Assembly: GCF_004795855.1 (NCBI RefSeq)
Contig: NZ_CP039252.1
Span: 3,658,001-3,722,000, forward strand
DNA from: Hydrogenophaga sp. PAMC20947
Lineage (GTDB): Bacteria > Pseudomonadota > Gammaproteobacteria > Burkholderiales > Burkholderiaceae_C
Reading direction: 5' to 3'
DNA: 64,000 bases
The notes under the pieces are model-generated. The model was not told the origin of the DNA, made no database searches, and was given only the letters and a program-made list of their open reading frames with translations. Position numbers and translations under genes: made by a program. Positions 50,842-59,364 of this stretch are shown here, one piece after another; the first letter of the stretch is position 1, and every line of letters begins with the position of its first letter.

Positions 50842-51095
50842 TGAACTGCCGCCCTGGCTGCGCCGCCTGCTGCATCGCCCCCTCGATCAGCAGCCCCATG
50901 CCAGGTTTGCCACATGGCAAACCGGCAGGCCTGCCCTGCCCCCATCTGGACGAAGCCCTGATGTGCAAACTGTTTGGGTTACCGGAGCGGCCTGCGGTGT
51001 GCAGCTCCCTGCCGCCCAACGACGAGATGTGCGGCGAGGACCGTGTGCACGCACTGCATTTTCTGGAAAGCCTGGAACAAGCCACCCGCCCATGA
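50841..51095 (+). CDS. YkgJ-family cysteine cluster protein
   Basis: The 84-residue protein has eight cysteines (3, 7, 10, 11, 33, 42, 54, 64) in the pattern CxxxCxxCC...C...C, characteristic of the small YkgJ/UPF0153 family, which probably binds zinc or an Fe-S cluster. The start overlaps the FMN reductase stop (TGATG), giving tight coupling, and its own stop codon lies in the first base of the terminator. Function unknown; a redox link to the FMN reductase is possible. Confidence 0.88.
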   Translation: MNCRPGCAACCIAPSISSPMPGLPHGKPAGLPCPHLDEALMCKLFGLPERPAVCSSLPPNDEMCGEDRVHALHFLESLEQATRP

Positions 51096-51120
51096 AAAAG
51101 CCCGCAACAGCGGGCTTTTT
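51095..51120 (+). terminator. Rho-independent terminator after YkgJ gene
   Basis: AAAAAGCCCGC and GCGGGCTTTTT form an 11-bp stem with four loop bases. Confidence 0.92.
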
Positions 51121-51258
51121 ATCGAAGCGATCAGCGCAAGACACCCCTGCCGGCGCACCCGCCCCAACCCAGCTCACACCATGCAATCGGCTCGACCGGG
51201 CCACCAGCGTGGCCCCCATGGGGAGAGGCGGCGTCAGCGGCGAAAGGGCATCAACAGA

Positions 51259-51831
51259 TTACTGCTTCACCGCCTCAACCTGCAACACCAGGCGCACATT
51301 CTTCGGGAAGCCCCAGTCCACGCCGTAGTTCACGCCGAAGGCGGTGCGGTCGATGGTGGCCTCAAAGTCGCCGCCACACACTTCACGCTTGAGCATCGGG
51401 CTTTCGTAGCAGTTGAACTGGTTGGCCTTCAGCGTCACAGGCTGGGTCTTGTCCAGCAGTGTCAGCTGGCCCATGACTTCGCTGACTTTGTCGCCGTTAA
51501 AGACCACCTTATCGGACACGAAGCGCGCCTTGGGGAATTTGGCGGCGTTGAGGATGTCAGCGCTTTGCAGGTGCTTGTCGAAAGCAGCGGTGCCGGAGCT
51601 GACCGAAGCAATGTCGAAGCTGATGTCGACTTTGCCGGTCTTGGCGGCCTTGTCGAAGCTGATCGTGCCCTCTTTCTTTTCGAAACGGGCGCGGTTCACG
51701 CTGGCGCCGAAGTGACCAATCTCAAACGTGGCAAAGGTGTGGGTCGGGTCGATCGCGTAGTCAGCGGCCTGGGCGATGCCCGCGGTGGACAAAACGGCGG
51801 CAGCGGCCAGCAGGGTGAGGGATGTGCGCAT
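51259..51831 (-). CDS. YceI-family periplasmic protein 1
   Basis: The 190-residue protein has a signal peptide (AQA-AD cleavage at 22/23) and a YceI lipocalin-like barrel: YAIDPTHTFATFEIGHFGASVNRARF, then DIASVSSGTAAFDKHLQSADILNAAKFP. The family binds isoprenoid chains such as polyprenyl or quinone tails in the periplasm. Two cysteines (NCYES and REVCGG) distinguish it from the second copy. Third gene of the cytochrome b561-YceI-YceI set. Confidence 0.92.
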   Translation of the reverse strand: MRTSLTLLAAAAVLSTAGIAQAADYAIDPTHTFATFEIGHFGASVNRARFEKKEGTISFDKAAKTGKVDISFDIASVSSGTAAFDKHLQSADILNAAKFPKARFVSDKVVFNGDKVSEVMGQLTLLDKTQPVTLKANQFNCYESPMLKREVCGGDFEATIDRTAFGVNYGVDWGFPKNVRLVLQVEAVKQ

Positions 51832-51882
51832 ATCGGTACTCCTGAAAAGGGGTTGGGAGGAAAACAGGGAAAAAGGAAGAAA

Positions 51883-52449
51883 TCAGAGCTTGGGCACGCC
51901 GGTCAAAGTCAGCTTGAACTTCACCTGTACGTCGTCGGCCACCATTGAGGTGTCCGACCACTCTTGCTCGCCAATACGGAAAGTCAGGCGTTTGATGGGA
52001 AAGGCCCCGGTAGCGGTCGTGGTGCCGCCGCTCTGGGCCAGGGTCACGGGTACCACCACGTCACTGCTCACACCCTTGATGCTGAGCTTGCCGGCCACCT
52101 CAAACTGGGTCGTGTTGACCCGTTTGATGTTGCTGGACTGGAATGTGGCCCTGGGAAAGGCTGCCACATTGAACCACACCGACTTGGGCAGCTCGGCGTT
52201 GGCTTCGCGACTGATGTCAGCGCTGCCCGTGTCCACCGTGAAGGCGATCTTGCTCGTGGCCAGCTTGGCCGGATCAAAGGCCACCTGGGCGCTGAAGGTC
52301 TTGAACTTGCCTTCAACCGGCACGCCCATCTGCTTGCTCACAAACTGGATCTCGCTCTGCGCGGGCACCAACGCCTGCTCAGCCTGAGCAGCCAATGGGA
52401 GCAAGGCAGCAGCGGCGAGGGTGAAGGGAAATAGAAAACGGGCAATCAT
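51883..52449 (-). CDS. YceI-family periplasmic protein 2
   Basis: The 188-residue protein has a signal peptide (cleavage after AAQA, residue 23) and a YceI barrel with IQFVSKQMGVPVEGKFKTFSAQVAFDP and DISREANAELPKSVWFNVAAFP. It is more divergent from the other YceI than alleles would be, with DTGSADISREA in place of DIASVSSGTAAF. It is 51 bp upstream of copy 1 and 54 bp downstream of the cytochrome b561 gene, so the three genes form one unit. Confidence 0.92.
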   Translation of the reverse strand: MIARFLFPFTLAAAALLPLAAQAEQALVPAQSEIQFVSKQMGVPVEGKFKTFSAQVAFDPAKLATSKIAFTVDTGSADISREANAELPKSVWFNVAAFPRATFQSSNIKRVNTTQFEVAGKLSIKGVSSDVVVPVTLAQSGGTTTATGAFPIKRLTFRIGEQEWSDTSMVADDVQVKFKLTLTGVPKL

Positions 52450-52503
52450 GACGGGACTCCAGAAAATTCGAGGGAATGCGTGTGGCGGCGCAGGGGTTTG
52501 TTC

Positions 52504-53058
52504 TTATGCGTTGCCAAAGGCCATGCGCTGCAACAACCCGTCGCGGTCCACAAAGCGGTGCTTCAGGGCCCCCGCCACATGCAGGACCACCAGGGCCGCC
52601 AAGCTGTAAGCCGCGTACTTGTGCACGGGCTTCATGAAGTCGGCCAGACCTTCGCTCACCGGCACAAAATCGGGCAGCTGGAACAGGCCAAACGGCACGA
52701 TGGGGAAGCCTGCCGCCGAGCTGTAGGCCCAGCCGGCGAGTGGCACGGCGAAAAACAGCACGTACAAACCGAGATGCGTTGCGTGGTGTGCAAAGCGTTG
52801 CCAGGCAGGCATAGCCTGCTCAATGGCCGCGGGCAGGGCTGGCGGCCGGTGGGTCAGGCGCCACATCAGGCGCACAAACGACAACGTCAGGATCGTCACC
52901 CCAGCCCACTTGTGCCAGTTGTAGAGTTTCAGGCGATCGGGCGAAAACGGCAGATCGGCCATGTACAGCCCAACGGCGAACAGACCCACAAGCGCCACAC
53001 CCAACAAGGCGTGCAGCAATCGGGCCATCCAGTGATAACGGGGGTGAGAGGCTTGCAT
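52504..53058 (-). CDS. Cytochrome b561 (YodB/YceJ type)
   Basis: The 184-residue protein has four membrane helices and histidines placed to bind b-type hemes: H9 (RYHWMARLLHALL), HKWAGV, RFAHHATHLGLY and VHKYAAY...VVLHVAGAL. E. coli yceJ and yceI have the same pairing. It could pass electrons between quinols and a periplasmic acceptor; YceI partners may hold quinone-like lipids. ATG 53058 follows GAGGG; the longer start at 53118 is unlikely. First gene of the operon. Confidence 0.9.
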   Translation of the reverse strand: MQASHPRYHWMARLLHALLGVALVGLFAVGLYMADLPFSPDRLKLYNWHKWAGVTILTLSFVRLMWRLTHRPPALPAAIEQAMPAWQRFAHHATHLGLYVLFFAVPLAGWAYSSAAGFPIVPFGLFQLPDFVPVSEGLADFMKPVHKYAAYSLAALVVLHVAGALKHRFVDRDGLLQRMAFGNA

Positions 53059-53124
53059 AGAGCCCTCAGTGTAGGGAATCACCAGGCCGCACAAGCTCAA
53101 ACCGCTTGAAGCCATCATTCAATT

Positions 53125-53138
53125 AGTTCGAACGAACT
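53125..53138. promoter_or_regulatory. Inverted repeat AGTTCGAACGAACT before cytochrome b561
   Basis: Perfect 6-bp arms around AA lie in an AT-rich patch 67 bp upstream of the cytochrome gene start and 73 bp before the divergent Crp/Fnr gene. A second TTCGAA half-site pattern follows at 53149-53155. It may bind a repressor; which one is unknown. Confidence 0.5.
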
Positions 53139-53210
53139 TTATTCAATCATTCGAATCTATATCGGCCACTGCCACGTGATTCCGCGCCCAGCTCAATCCT
53201 ACAATGGCGC

Positions 53211-53870
53211 ATGACCGACACACCCGACAGTACCCAGCAACTGCTATCGCTCTACCCGGCACTGGCGGGCTTGCCCGAGCTGCTGCCCCGGCTGCCCCTC
53301 ATGACCGTACCAGCGGGCACAGCGCTGTTTGAGGAAAACCAGGCCTGCCAGGGCTTCCCCATGGTGATCCGCGGCGAGGTGCGCGTTTCCCGCAGCGGCG
53401 CCAACGGCCGCGCACTGGAGCTGTACCGCGTGCGGCCGGGTGAGATGTGCCTGGTGTCGTCCGCCAGCCTCTTCGCGGGCCAGCCGCTTTCGGCCCATGG
53501 CGTGGCCACCGGCCCCACCACCCTGGCCCTGCTCTCACCCGCCGACTTTGATACCGCGCTGGCCGATGCCAGCTTTCGCGGCTACGTGTTGGGCCTGTTT
53601 GCAGAACGCATGGCCGACCTCACTGCGTTGATCGATGCCGTGGCGTTTCAGCAGCTCGACAGCCGCCTGGCGGCCGCTCTGCTTGGCCATGGCGCCCAGG
53701 TGCGCGCCACCCACCAGACCCTGGCTGACGAGCTGGGCACCGTGCGCGAGATCGTCACCCGCCTGCTGCACCGCTTTGAGCGCGAGGGTCTGGTCGAACT
53801 CTCCCGCGAATGCATCACCATCCGAAACAGCGCCGGTTTGCGGGCTGCCGCCGCCCTGATCGCCCGGTGA
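53211..53870 (+). CDS. Crp/Fnr-family transcriptional regulator
   Basis: The 219-residue protein has a cyclic-nucleotide-binding-like sensor (LPLMTVPAGTALFEENQACQGFPMVIRGEVRV), a dimerisation helix (YVLGLFAERMADLTALIDAVAFQQLDSRLAAALL) and a C-terminal winged helix with the recognition element TVREIVTRLLHRFEREGLVEL. It lacks the N-terminal cysteine cluster of FNR; a single cysteine, C47, remains. A dyad upstream of the next gene is a candidate target. The signal is unknown; similar regulators respond to NO, CO or redox state. Confidence 0.92.
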   Translation: MTDTPDSTQQLLSLYPALAGLPELLPRLPLMTVPAGTALFEENQACQGFPMVIRGEVRVSRSGANGRALELYRVRPGEMCLVSSASLFAGQPLSAHGVATGPTTLALLSPADFDTALADASFRGYVLGLFAERMADLTALIDAVAFQQLDSRLAAALLGHGAQVRATHQTLADELGTVREIVTRLLHRFEREGLVELSRECITIRNSAGLRAAAALIAR

Positions 53871-53892
53871 ATCCGCCCAGATACACGCCTTG

Positions 53893-53906
53893 GTGACCCA
53901 GGTCAC
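53893..53906. promoter_or_regulatory. Crp/Fnr-type dyad before DUF2892 gene
   Basis: GTGACCCAGGTCAC has perfect 6-bp arms around CA, within TTGGTGACCCAGGTCACA, close to Crp/Fnr-family sites. It lies about 95 bp before the DUF2892 start and just after the regulator gene. Confidence 0.55.
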
Positions 53907-54001
53907 ACAGAAAAGCGCGCGCCGGGTGTCCAATCACATCAGACCCGCTGGCCAAACTTGACGATCAGCGGACACCTCCACCGTTTTCCAGGAGCACTCA
54001 C

Positions 54002-54196
54002 ATGACCAAAAACATCGGCAGCCTCGACCGCATCGTGCGCATCGCCATCGGCGTGGCCTTGATCGCCGCCACCCTCACCGGCACCATCGGCGTCTGGGGC
54101 TGGATCGGCATCGTGCCGCTGGCCACCGCCCTCATGGGCTGGTGCCCGCCCTACGCCATGCTGGGCTTCAGCACCTGTGCAATGAAGAAGAAATAA
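54002..54196 (+). CDS. DUF2892 small membrane protein (YgaP-like)
   Basis: The 64-residue protein has two membrane helices (IVRIAIGVALIAATLTG and IGIVPLATALMGWCPPYAML) and ends STCAMKKK, with two cysteines in WCPPYAMLGFSTC. This is the DUF2892 domain, the same as the membrane part of rhodanese YgaP. Such proteins accompany sulfur or stress genes. GGAG precedes ATG 54002. Position after the Crp/Fnr gene suggests it is its target. Confidence 0.88.
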   Translation: MTKNIGSLDRIVRIAIGVALIAATLTGTIGVWGWIGIVPLATALMGWCPPYAMLGFSTCAMKKK

Positions 54197-54207
54197 GCAC
54201 TGCCCAC

Positions 54208-54247
54208 AAAAAAAGCGGGTGAAATCGGCAACGACTTCACCCGCTTT
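54208..54247. terminator. Terminator between DUF2892 gene and gabT
   Basis: AAAGCGGGTGAA pairs with TTCACCCGCTTT. A-rich sequence on the left gives a T-run on the minus strand, so it terminates the gabT transcript and may act in both directions. Confidence 0.8.
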
Positions 54248-54274
54248 GCGTTCGGCCTGCGCAGCGTGGCGCTG

Positions 54275-55573
54275 TCAGCCCAAAGCCTCCGCCAATGCCG
54301 CATCGAACACATCCAGACCTTCCGCAAACACCGTGTCTTCGATGGTCAACGGGAACAAGAAGCGCATCACATTGCCGTAGACGCCGCAGGTCAACAGCAA
54401 CAAACCCCGCTTGAGTGCAGCCGCCTGCACCTTCTTCGTCATGTCGGCATCGGGTGCACCCGTGGCCGGAACAACGAACTCACAAGCCACCATGGCGCCC
54501 AGGCCGCGCACATCGCCCATGCGCGTGTACTTGGCCTTGGCGGCGTTCAGGCGAACGATCAGCTCATCGCCCAGCTTCTGCGCCCGCTCGGGCAGCTTTT
54601 CTTCTGCCATCACATCCAGCACCGCATGCGAAGCGGCCACGGCCAGCGGATTGCCCGCATAGGTGCCACCCAGCCCACCAGGCGAAGGACCGTCCATGAT
54701 GGCCTGCTTGCCGCACACGGCCGACAGCGTGGTGCCGCCCGCCATGCTCTTGGCCAGCGTCATCAGATCAGGGCTCACGCCGTAGTGCTCCATGGCAAAC
54801 ATCTTGCCCGTGCGCGCAAAACCGGTCTGCACCTCGTCGGCGATCAGCAAGATGCCGTGTTGATCACACAGCTCTCGAAGCCACTTCACCGCCTCGGGCT
54901 GGATCGGGTTGAAACCGCCCTCGCCCTGCACTGGCTCAAAGATGATGGCCGCCACGCGCGACGGATCGATATCGCACTTGAACAGCTGCTCCATCGCGTG
55001 CTTGGTGTCGTCCAGCGACGAACAATGGCAAGGAAACGGCACATGGTAAATCTCGGGCGGGAACGGACCAAAGCCCACCTTGTACGGCTGCACCTTGCCC
55101 GTCATGGCCACCGCAAACAGGCTGCGACCATGGAAGGCGCCACCAAAGGCGATCACGCCACTGCGCCCGGTAGAAGAGCGCGCGATCTTCACCGCGTTCT
55201 CCACGGCTTCAGCGCCGGTCGTGAAGAATGCCGTTTTCACCGGCCCGTCGATGGGCACGATGGCGTTGATGCGCTCGGCCAGCGACACGTACGCTGTGTA
55301 TGGCACCACCTGGTAACAACTGTGCGTGAAACGCTCCAGCTGTGCCGCAATCGCTGCCTGCACCTTGGGGTGCACATGGCCGGTGTTCAGCACCGCGATA
55401 CCGCCCGCGAAATCGATGAAGCGGCGTCCCTCAATGTCCCAAAGCTCGGCGTTCTTCGCACGCTCAATGAAAAAGTCGCTCATCACCCCCACACCCCGCG
55501 GCGTGGCGGCGAGACGGCGGGCATGCCAGGCGGCGTTGGTGTGATCGGTCTTGATGTCGTTCATGGCGTTCAT
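54275..55573 (-). CDS. gabT: 4-aminobutyrate aminotransferase
   Basis: The 432-residue class III aminotransferase moves the amino group of 4-aminobutyrate to 2-oxoglutarate, giving succinate semialdehyde. K275 in LAKSMAGG binds PLP, D246 in LIADEVQTG pairs with the pyridine nitrogen, and TTGAEAVENAVK is the phosphate-binding part. Length and CELWDIEGR-like N-terminus fit GabT. ATG 55573 follows TTGGAG. It is the last gene of the polyamine cluster, so it completes the route from putrescine through 4-aminobutyrate. A gabD gene is not seen here; the neighbouring aldehyde dehydrogenase might take its place. Confidence 0.93.
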   Translation of the reverse strand: MNAMNDIKTDHTNAAWHARRLAATPRGVGVMSDFFIERAKNAELWDIEGRRFIDFAGGIAVLNTGHVHPKVQAAIAAQLERFTHSCYQVVPYTAYVSLAERINAIVPIDGPVKTAFFTTGAEAVENAVKIARSSTGRSGVIAFGGAFHGRSLFAVAMTGKVQPYKVGFGPFPPEIYHVPFPCHCSSLDDTKHAMEQLFKCDIDPSRVAAIIFEPVQGEGGFNPIQPEAVKWLRELCDQHGILLIADEVQTGFARTGKMFAMEHYGVSPDLMTLAKSMAGGTTLSAVCGKQAIMDGPSPGGLGGTYAGNPLAVAASHAVLDVMAEEKLPERAQKLGDELIVRLNAAKAKYTRMGDVRGLGAMVACEFVVPATGAPDADMTKKVQAAALKRGLLLLTCGVYGNVMRFLFPLTIEDTVFAEGLDVFDAALAEALG

Positions 55574-55618
55574 GGAAATCTCCAATGAAAGAAAAATGTG
55601 TCCGGCTCGAAATGTCTC

Positions 55619-55697
55619 AACCCAGGGCACCGCGGAACGGGCTTTGCCCGGCCGCCAGTGCCGCCCCCTGGGGGGTGACGCGACGCGGCGCGGGGGT
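55619..55697. repeat. GC-rich intergenic repeat, copy A
   Basis: CCGCGGAACGGGCTTTGCCC then GCCGCCAGTGCC, CCCCCTGGGGGGTGACG and a GCGGCGCGGGGG end. It lies between gabT and the aldehyde dehydrogenase gene. Confidence 0.85.
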
Positions 55698-57175
55698 TAA
55701 AAAGGGCTGTCTATCCTGATCCAGGTCGTCTTGGTCTCGGTGTACTTGTCAAACGCGTGCAGCGATTTGTCGCGCCCCACGCCACTTTGCTTGAAGCCGC
55801 CAAACGGCACCGTGATGTCATCTTCGTCGTAAGAATTCACATGCACCGTCCCTGCACGCAAAGCCCGTGCCACACCATGGGCTTTGTTGATGTCGCGTGT
55901 CCACACCGCAGCCTGCAAACCATACACGCTGGCGTTAGCCTGCTTGACCACATCGGCCGCATCGGTGAAGCTCAACACCGACAACACCGGGCCGAAGATT
56001 TCTTCGCGCGCAATCGTCATCTCGGGCGTCACGCCGTCAAAAATCGTGGGCTGTACATAACAACCGCCCGCCACTGGTGAAGCCAACGAGCCGCCGGCCA
56101 GCAGCTTCGCGCCTTCGCTATTGCCCAGGCCGATGTAGCGCATCACGTTGTCGAGTTGCACTTGGTCCACGATCGCGCCCATCACCGTGTTGGGGTCCAG
56201 CGGGTTGCCCGGCTCGTAACCCGGCACCAGCTTGAGCGCTTTTTCCAGGAAGGCGTCCTTGATGCTTTCTTCGACGAACAAGCGAGAGGGTGCGTTGCAG
56301 CTCTCACCCTGGTTGAAGAAGATGCTGCCCACGGCGGCTTCCACGGCACGGTCCAGATCGGGGCAATCGGCAAACACGATGTTGGGTGATTTGCCGCCCA
56401 GCTCCGTCCAGGCGCGCTTGAGGTTGCTCTGCCCCGCCATCACATGGATCTGCTTGCCCACCGGCGTCGAGCCGGTGAAGGCAATGCAATCCACATCCAT
56501 GTGCAAGGCCAGCGGGCTGCCCGCCTCTTTGCCAAAACCGGGCACCACGTTGAACACCCCAGGCGGAATGCCGGCGGCCAAGGCCAGCTCGGCCAGGCGC
56601 AGCGCGGTCAAAGGTGACTTTTCGCTGGGTTTCAGCACCACCGAATTGCCGGCGGCCAGCGCCGGCGCGATCTTCCAGGCCGCCATGATCATGGGGTAAT
56701 TCCACGGCACGATCACACCCACCACGCCCACCGGCTGGCGCGTGATCAGCGCCAGTGCCGTGTCGGCCGTGGGCGCGATTTCATCGTACACCTTGTCCAC
56801 CGCTTCGCCGTACCAGCGGATGCAGTTGGCTGCGGCGTTCACGTCCACACCCTTGGCGTACTTCACCGGCTTGCCCATGTCCAGCGCCTCGGTCAGCGCC
56901 AGCTCGTCGCCAGCCGCAGACACCAGATCGGCAAACTTGATCATCACGCGCTTGCGCGCAGCCGGCGCCATGCCGCTCCAGCGGCGGTCTTCAAACGCGG
57001 CCCGTGCTGCCGCCACGGCGGCATTGATATCGGCCTCGCCACTGCGGGCGACGGTGGTCAGCAAACGGCCATCCACCGGGGAAATGCAGTCAAAGGTCTG
57101 GCCGTCGAGCGCAGCCACACGGTCGCCATTGATGAAGGCGCGTCCGTCAAATTTGGGGAGGGTTCTATCGGTCAT
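55697..57175 (-). CDS. puuC: Aldehyde dehydrogenase, gamma-glutamyl-aminobutyraldehyde type (PuuC-like)
   Basis: The 492-residue ALDH has catalytic C293 in NQGESCNAPSR, general base E258 in ELGGKSPNIVF, N159 in VPWNYP and the NAD(P) loop GSTPVG at 235-240. Its closest functional class by context is the PuuC enzyme that oxidises gamma-glutamyl-4-aminobutyraldehyde or 4-aminobutyraldehyde. Within the motif usual relatives have a pair of cysteines; here serine precedes the catalytic one. It lies between gabT and the permease potI with 120-bp gaps. Context role likely, exact substrate uncertain. Confidence 0.9.
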   Translation of the reverse strand: MTDRTLPKFDGRAFINGDRVAALDGQTFDCISPVDGRLLTTVARSGEADINAAVAAARAAFEDRRWSGMAPAARKRVMIKFADLVSAAGDELALTEALDMGKPVKYAKGVDVNAAANCIRWYGEAVDKVYDEIAPTADTALALITRQPVGVVGVIVPWNYPMIMAAWKIAPALAAGNSVVLKPSEKSPLTALRLAELALAAGIPPGVFNVVPGFGKEAGSPLALHMDVDCIAFTGSTPVGKQIHVMAGQSNLKRAWTELGGKSPNIVFADCPDLDRAVEAAVGSIFFNQGESCNAPSRLFVEESIKDAFLEKALKLVPGYEPGNPLDPNTVMGAIVDQVQLDNVMRYIGLGNSEGAKLLAGGSLASPVAGGCYVQPTIFDGVTPEMTIAREEIFGPVLSVLSFTDAADVVKQANASVYGLQAAVWTRDINKAHGVARALRAGTVHVNSYDEDDITVPFGGFKQSGVGRDKSLHAFDKYTETKTTWIRIDSPF

Positions 57176-57297
57176 ACAGGTCTTTCCATGGGAATCCATT
57201 GGCACCATGCTACGCCGAAAAAGCCACCTCGGAGCGATCCACTTTGCCGTGGACGCAGGCGTCCAGTGTCACCCCACAGGCCCCCTTTTCGGCCCGG

Positions 57298-58161
57298 TCA
57301 GGCGGTGGTCGACAACGCCGCCATTTCCGCCCGCGTCGCCGCCTGGATTTCGCGCTCGCGGCGGCGTGTGGACCGAGCCACCCAGAAGGCGTAGCCGACG
57401 ATCACCACCGTCACTGTCGTGATCAACAGCGTGGCCGCTGCATAGATCGTGGGGTTGATGCCGCGCCGGGCGTAGCCGAAGATCACCTGCGGCAAGGTAT
57501 TCACCCCCGGGCCGGAGAGGAATTCGGCGATCACCACGTCGTCAAACGACAGGGTGAAAGCCAGCAGGAACGCCGCCAGAAGGGCCTGGAAAATATTGGG
57601 CAGCGTGATCAGGAAAAACACCTGAATCGGCTTCGCCCCCAGATCCATGGCGGCCTCTTCGATGCTGCGGTCCATCTCCAGCAAGCGGCTTTGCACCACC
57701 ACCATGCCGTAGGCCATGCCCAGCAGCGTATGACCCACGATGATGGTGAGCAGGCCGCGCTCGGGCCAGCCAAACGCATTTTGTGCGCCCACGGCCAGCA
57801 ACAGCAACGACAGACCAATGATCACCTCGGGCATCACCAACGGCGCGTTCACCATGCCCGAGAAAATCGTGCGCCCAAGAAAGCGGCGGTAGCGCACCAG
57901 CACGAAAGCCGCAAACGTTGCCAGCACAACCGAGAGCAGACCCGTGATCGCAGCCACCTTCACCGAGGTGAAAAAGCCATCCACGATGCGGCTGTCGCGC
58001 ATCAGCGATTCGTACCAGCGCATCGAAAAACCGGTGAAGCGCGCGTCTTGCCGTGTGCTGTTGAAGCTGAACACGATCATGAAGAACAGCGGGATGTACA
58101 GAAACCCGTACACCAACGCCATCCAGAACTTGCCAAAGTACTTTTCGAGCAGTTGTTTCAT
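57298..58161 (-). CDS. potI: Putrescine ABC transporter permease
   Basis: The 287-residue permease has six predicted helices and the cytoplasmic EAA loop EEAAMDLGAKPIQVFFLITLP that docks the ATPase. It belongs to the PotC/PotI type, shorter than the partner PotH. The C-terminal tail is long and basic (RSTRRREREIQ). With PotF, PotG and PotH it forms the ATP-driven polyamine importer. Order of genes (F-G-H-I) matches E. coli. Confidence 0.94.
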   Translation of the reverse strand: MKQLLEKYFGKFWMALVYGFLYIPLFFMIVFSFNSTRQDARFTGFSMRWYESLMRDSRIVDGFFTSVKVAAITGLLSVVLATFAAFVLVRYRRFLGRTIFSGMVNAPLVMPEVIIGLSLLLLAVGAQNAFGWPERGLLTIIVGHTLLGMAYGMVVVQSRLLEMDRSIEEAAMDLGAKPIQVFFLITLPNIFQALLAAFLLAFTLSFDDVVIAEFLSGPGVNTLPQVIFGYARRGINPTIYAAATLLITTVTVVIVGYAFWVARSTRRREREIQAATRAEMAALSTTA

Positions 58162-58205
58162 GTCAAAAATCCTTCACGCCACATAGCTTTGAAAACGGGG
58201 ACGCC

Positions 58206-58315
58206 CAACCCAGAACGCCGCCGGTCCGGCTTTGCCGGTCGGCCAGCGTTGCCCCTTGAGGGGTGACGGGCCACGAAGTGAAGCCCGGCTCAGGGTGAGC
58301 CCAATTCAAGGGGGT
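58206..58315. repeat. GC-rich intergenic repeat, copy B
   Basis: CCCAGAACGCCGCCGGTCCGG, GGCTTTGCCGGTCGGCCAGCG, then GCCCCTTGAGGGGTGACGGG. It fills the potI-potH gap; its end departs from the other copies. Confidence 0.8.
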
Positions 58316-59226
58316 CATTTCGCTTCCGGATCACCGGCGTAGTGGTAATAAATGGCCAGCGGCACGATGATCAGCGCGATCATGGTCACCGCCAGAGCCG
58401 TGGCCTTGGGCCAGTCGTTGGCGGTGAACATTTCGTCCCACACCACGCGGCCAATCATCAGGTTCTCCGGCCCGCCCAGCAGCGAGGGGATCACAAACTC
58501 ACCCACACAGGGAATGAACACCAGCATGAAGCCAGCAATGATGCCCGCCTTGGACAGCGGCACGGTCACCAGCCAGAACGCCTTGAACGGCGTGGTGCCC
58601 AGGTCGTAAGCGGCTTCCAGCAAACGGAAATCCATTTTCACCAGGGTGGCGTACAGCGGCAGGACCATGAAGGGCAGGTACACGTAGGTCATGCCCACCA
58701 GCATGGAGATATCGGTGTAGAGCATGCGGATGGGCTCGTCGATGATGCCCACGGCCATCATGAAACGGTTGATCACGCCCTGGTCGGCCAGCAGCCCTTT
58801 CCAGGCGTAAACGCGCAGCAAAAACGAGGTCCAGAACGGCAGCATCACCATGAGCAACAACGCGGGCCGCACACTGGGCTCGGAGCGCGCAACGAAATAG
58901 GAAAACGGGTAGCCGATCAGCAGGCACAAGACAGCGGTGATCAATGCGTACCAGATGGAGCGGACATAAGCCTCCACATACAAGGTCTGGAACCACGGCG
59001 CGCCCTCTTCCGTGCGGAAGATGGAGAGGTAGTTCTCGTACTTCAGGTGCAAGACACCCGACACCGGATCCCAGATCGGCTTGAACGGACTGATGTCACT
59101 GCCCATGTCCACAAAACTGATGTACGCCAGGATCAGGAAGGGCAGCAGGAAAAAGACAAACAGCCATGTGTACGGCACGCCGATCACAAAGCGTTTGCCT
59201 GGCATGGGGAGCGATGAAAGAGCCAT
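58315..59226 (-). CDS. potH: Putrescine ABC transporter permease
   Basis: The 303-residue permease begins with a helix VPYTWLFVFFLLPFLILAYISF and has the EAA loop EAAYDLGTTPFKAFWLVTVP. Six helices are predicted. It pairs with PotI to make the import pore for putrescine and related polyamines. ATG 59226 follows CAGGAG; the open frame further upstream overlaps a repeat and is not credible. About 110 bp of repeat separate it from the ATPase gene. Confidence 0.94.
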   Translation of the reverse strand: MALSSLPMPGKRFVIGVPYTWLFVFFLLPFLILAYISFVDMGSDISPFKPIWDPVSGVLHLKYENYLSIFRTEEGAPWFQTLYVEAYVRSIWYALITAVLCLLIGYPFSYFVARSEPSVRPALLLMVMLPFWTSFLLRVYAWKGLLADQGVINRFMMAVGIIDEPIRMLYTDISMLVGMTYVYLPFMVLPLYATLVKMDFRLLEAAYDLGTTPFKAFWLVTVPLSKAGIIAGFMLVFIPCVGEFVIPSLLGGPENLMIGRVVWDEMFTANDWPKATALAVTMIALIIVPLAIYYHYAGDPEAK

Positions 59227-59267
59227 CAAAAATCTCCTGAAACTACAAGCTATGAGCCGCGGGCCTT

Positions 59268-59359
59268 CAACCCAGAACGCCGCGGAACCGGCTTCGCCGG
59301 GTCGCCCGTGTTGCCCGTGTTGCCCCTCGAAGGGTGGCAGCACAGCCGGCGCGGGGGGA
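59268..59359. repeat. GC-rich intergenic repeat, copy C
   Basis: CCCAGAACGCCGCGGAACCGG, CTTCGCCGGGTCGCCCGTG repeated as TTGCCCGTGTTGCCC, then CGAAGGGTGGCAG and GGCGCGGGGGG. It lies between potH and potG. Confidence 0.85.
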
Positions 59360-59364
59360 CACGG

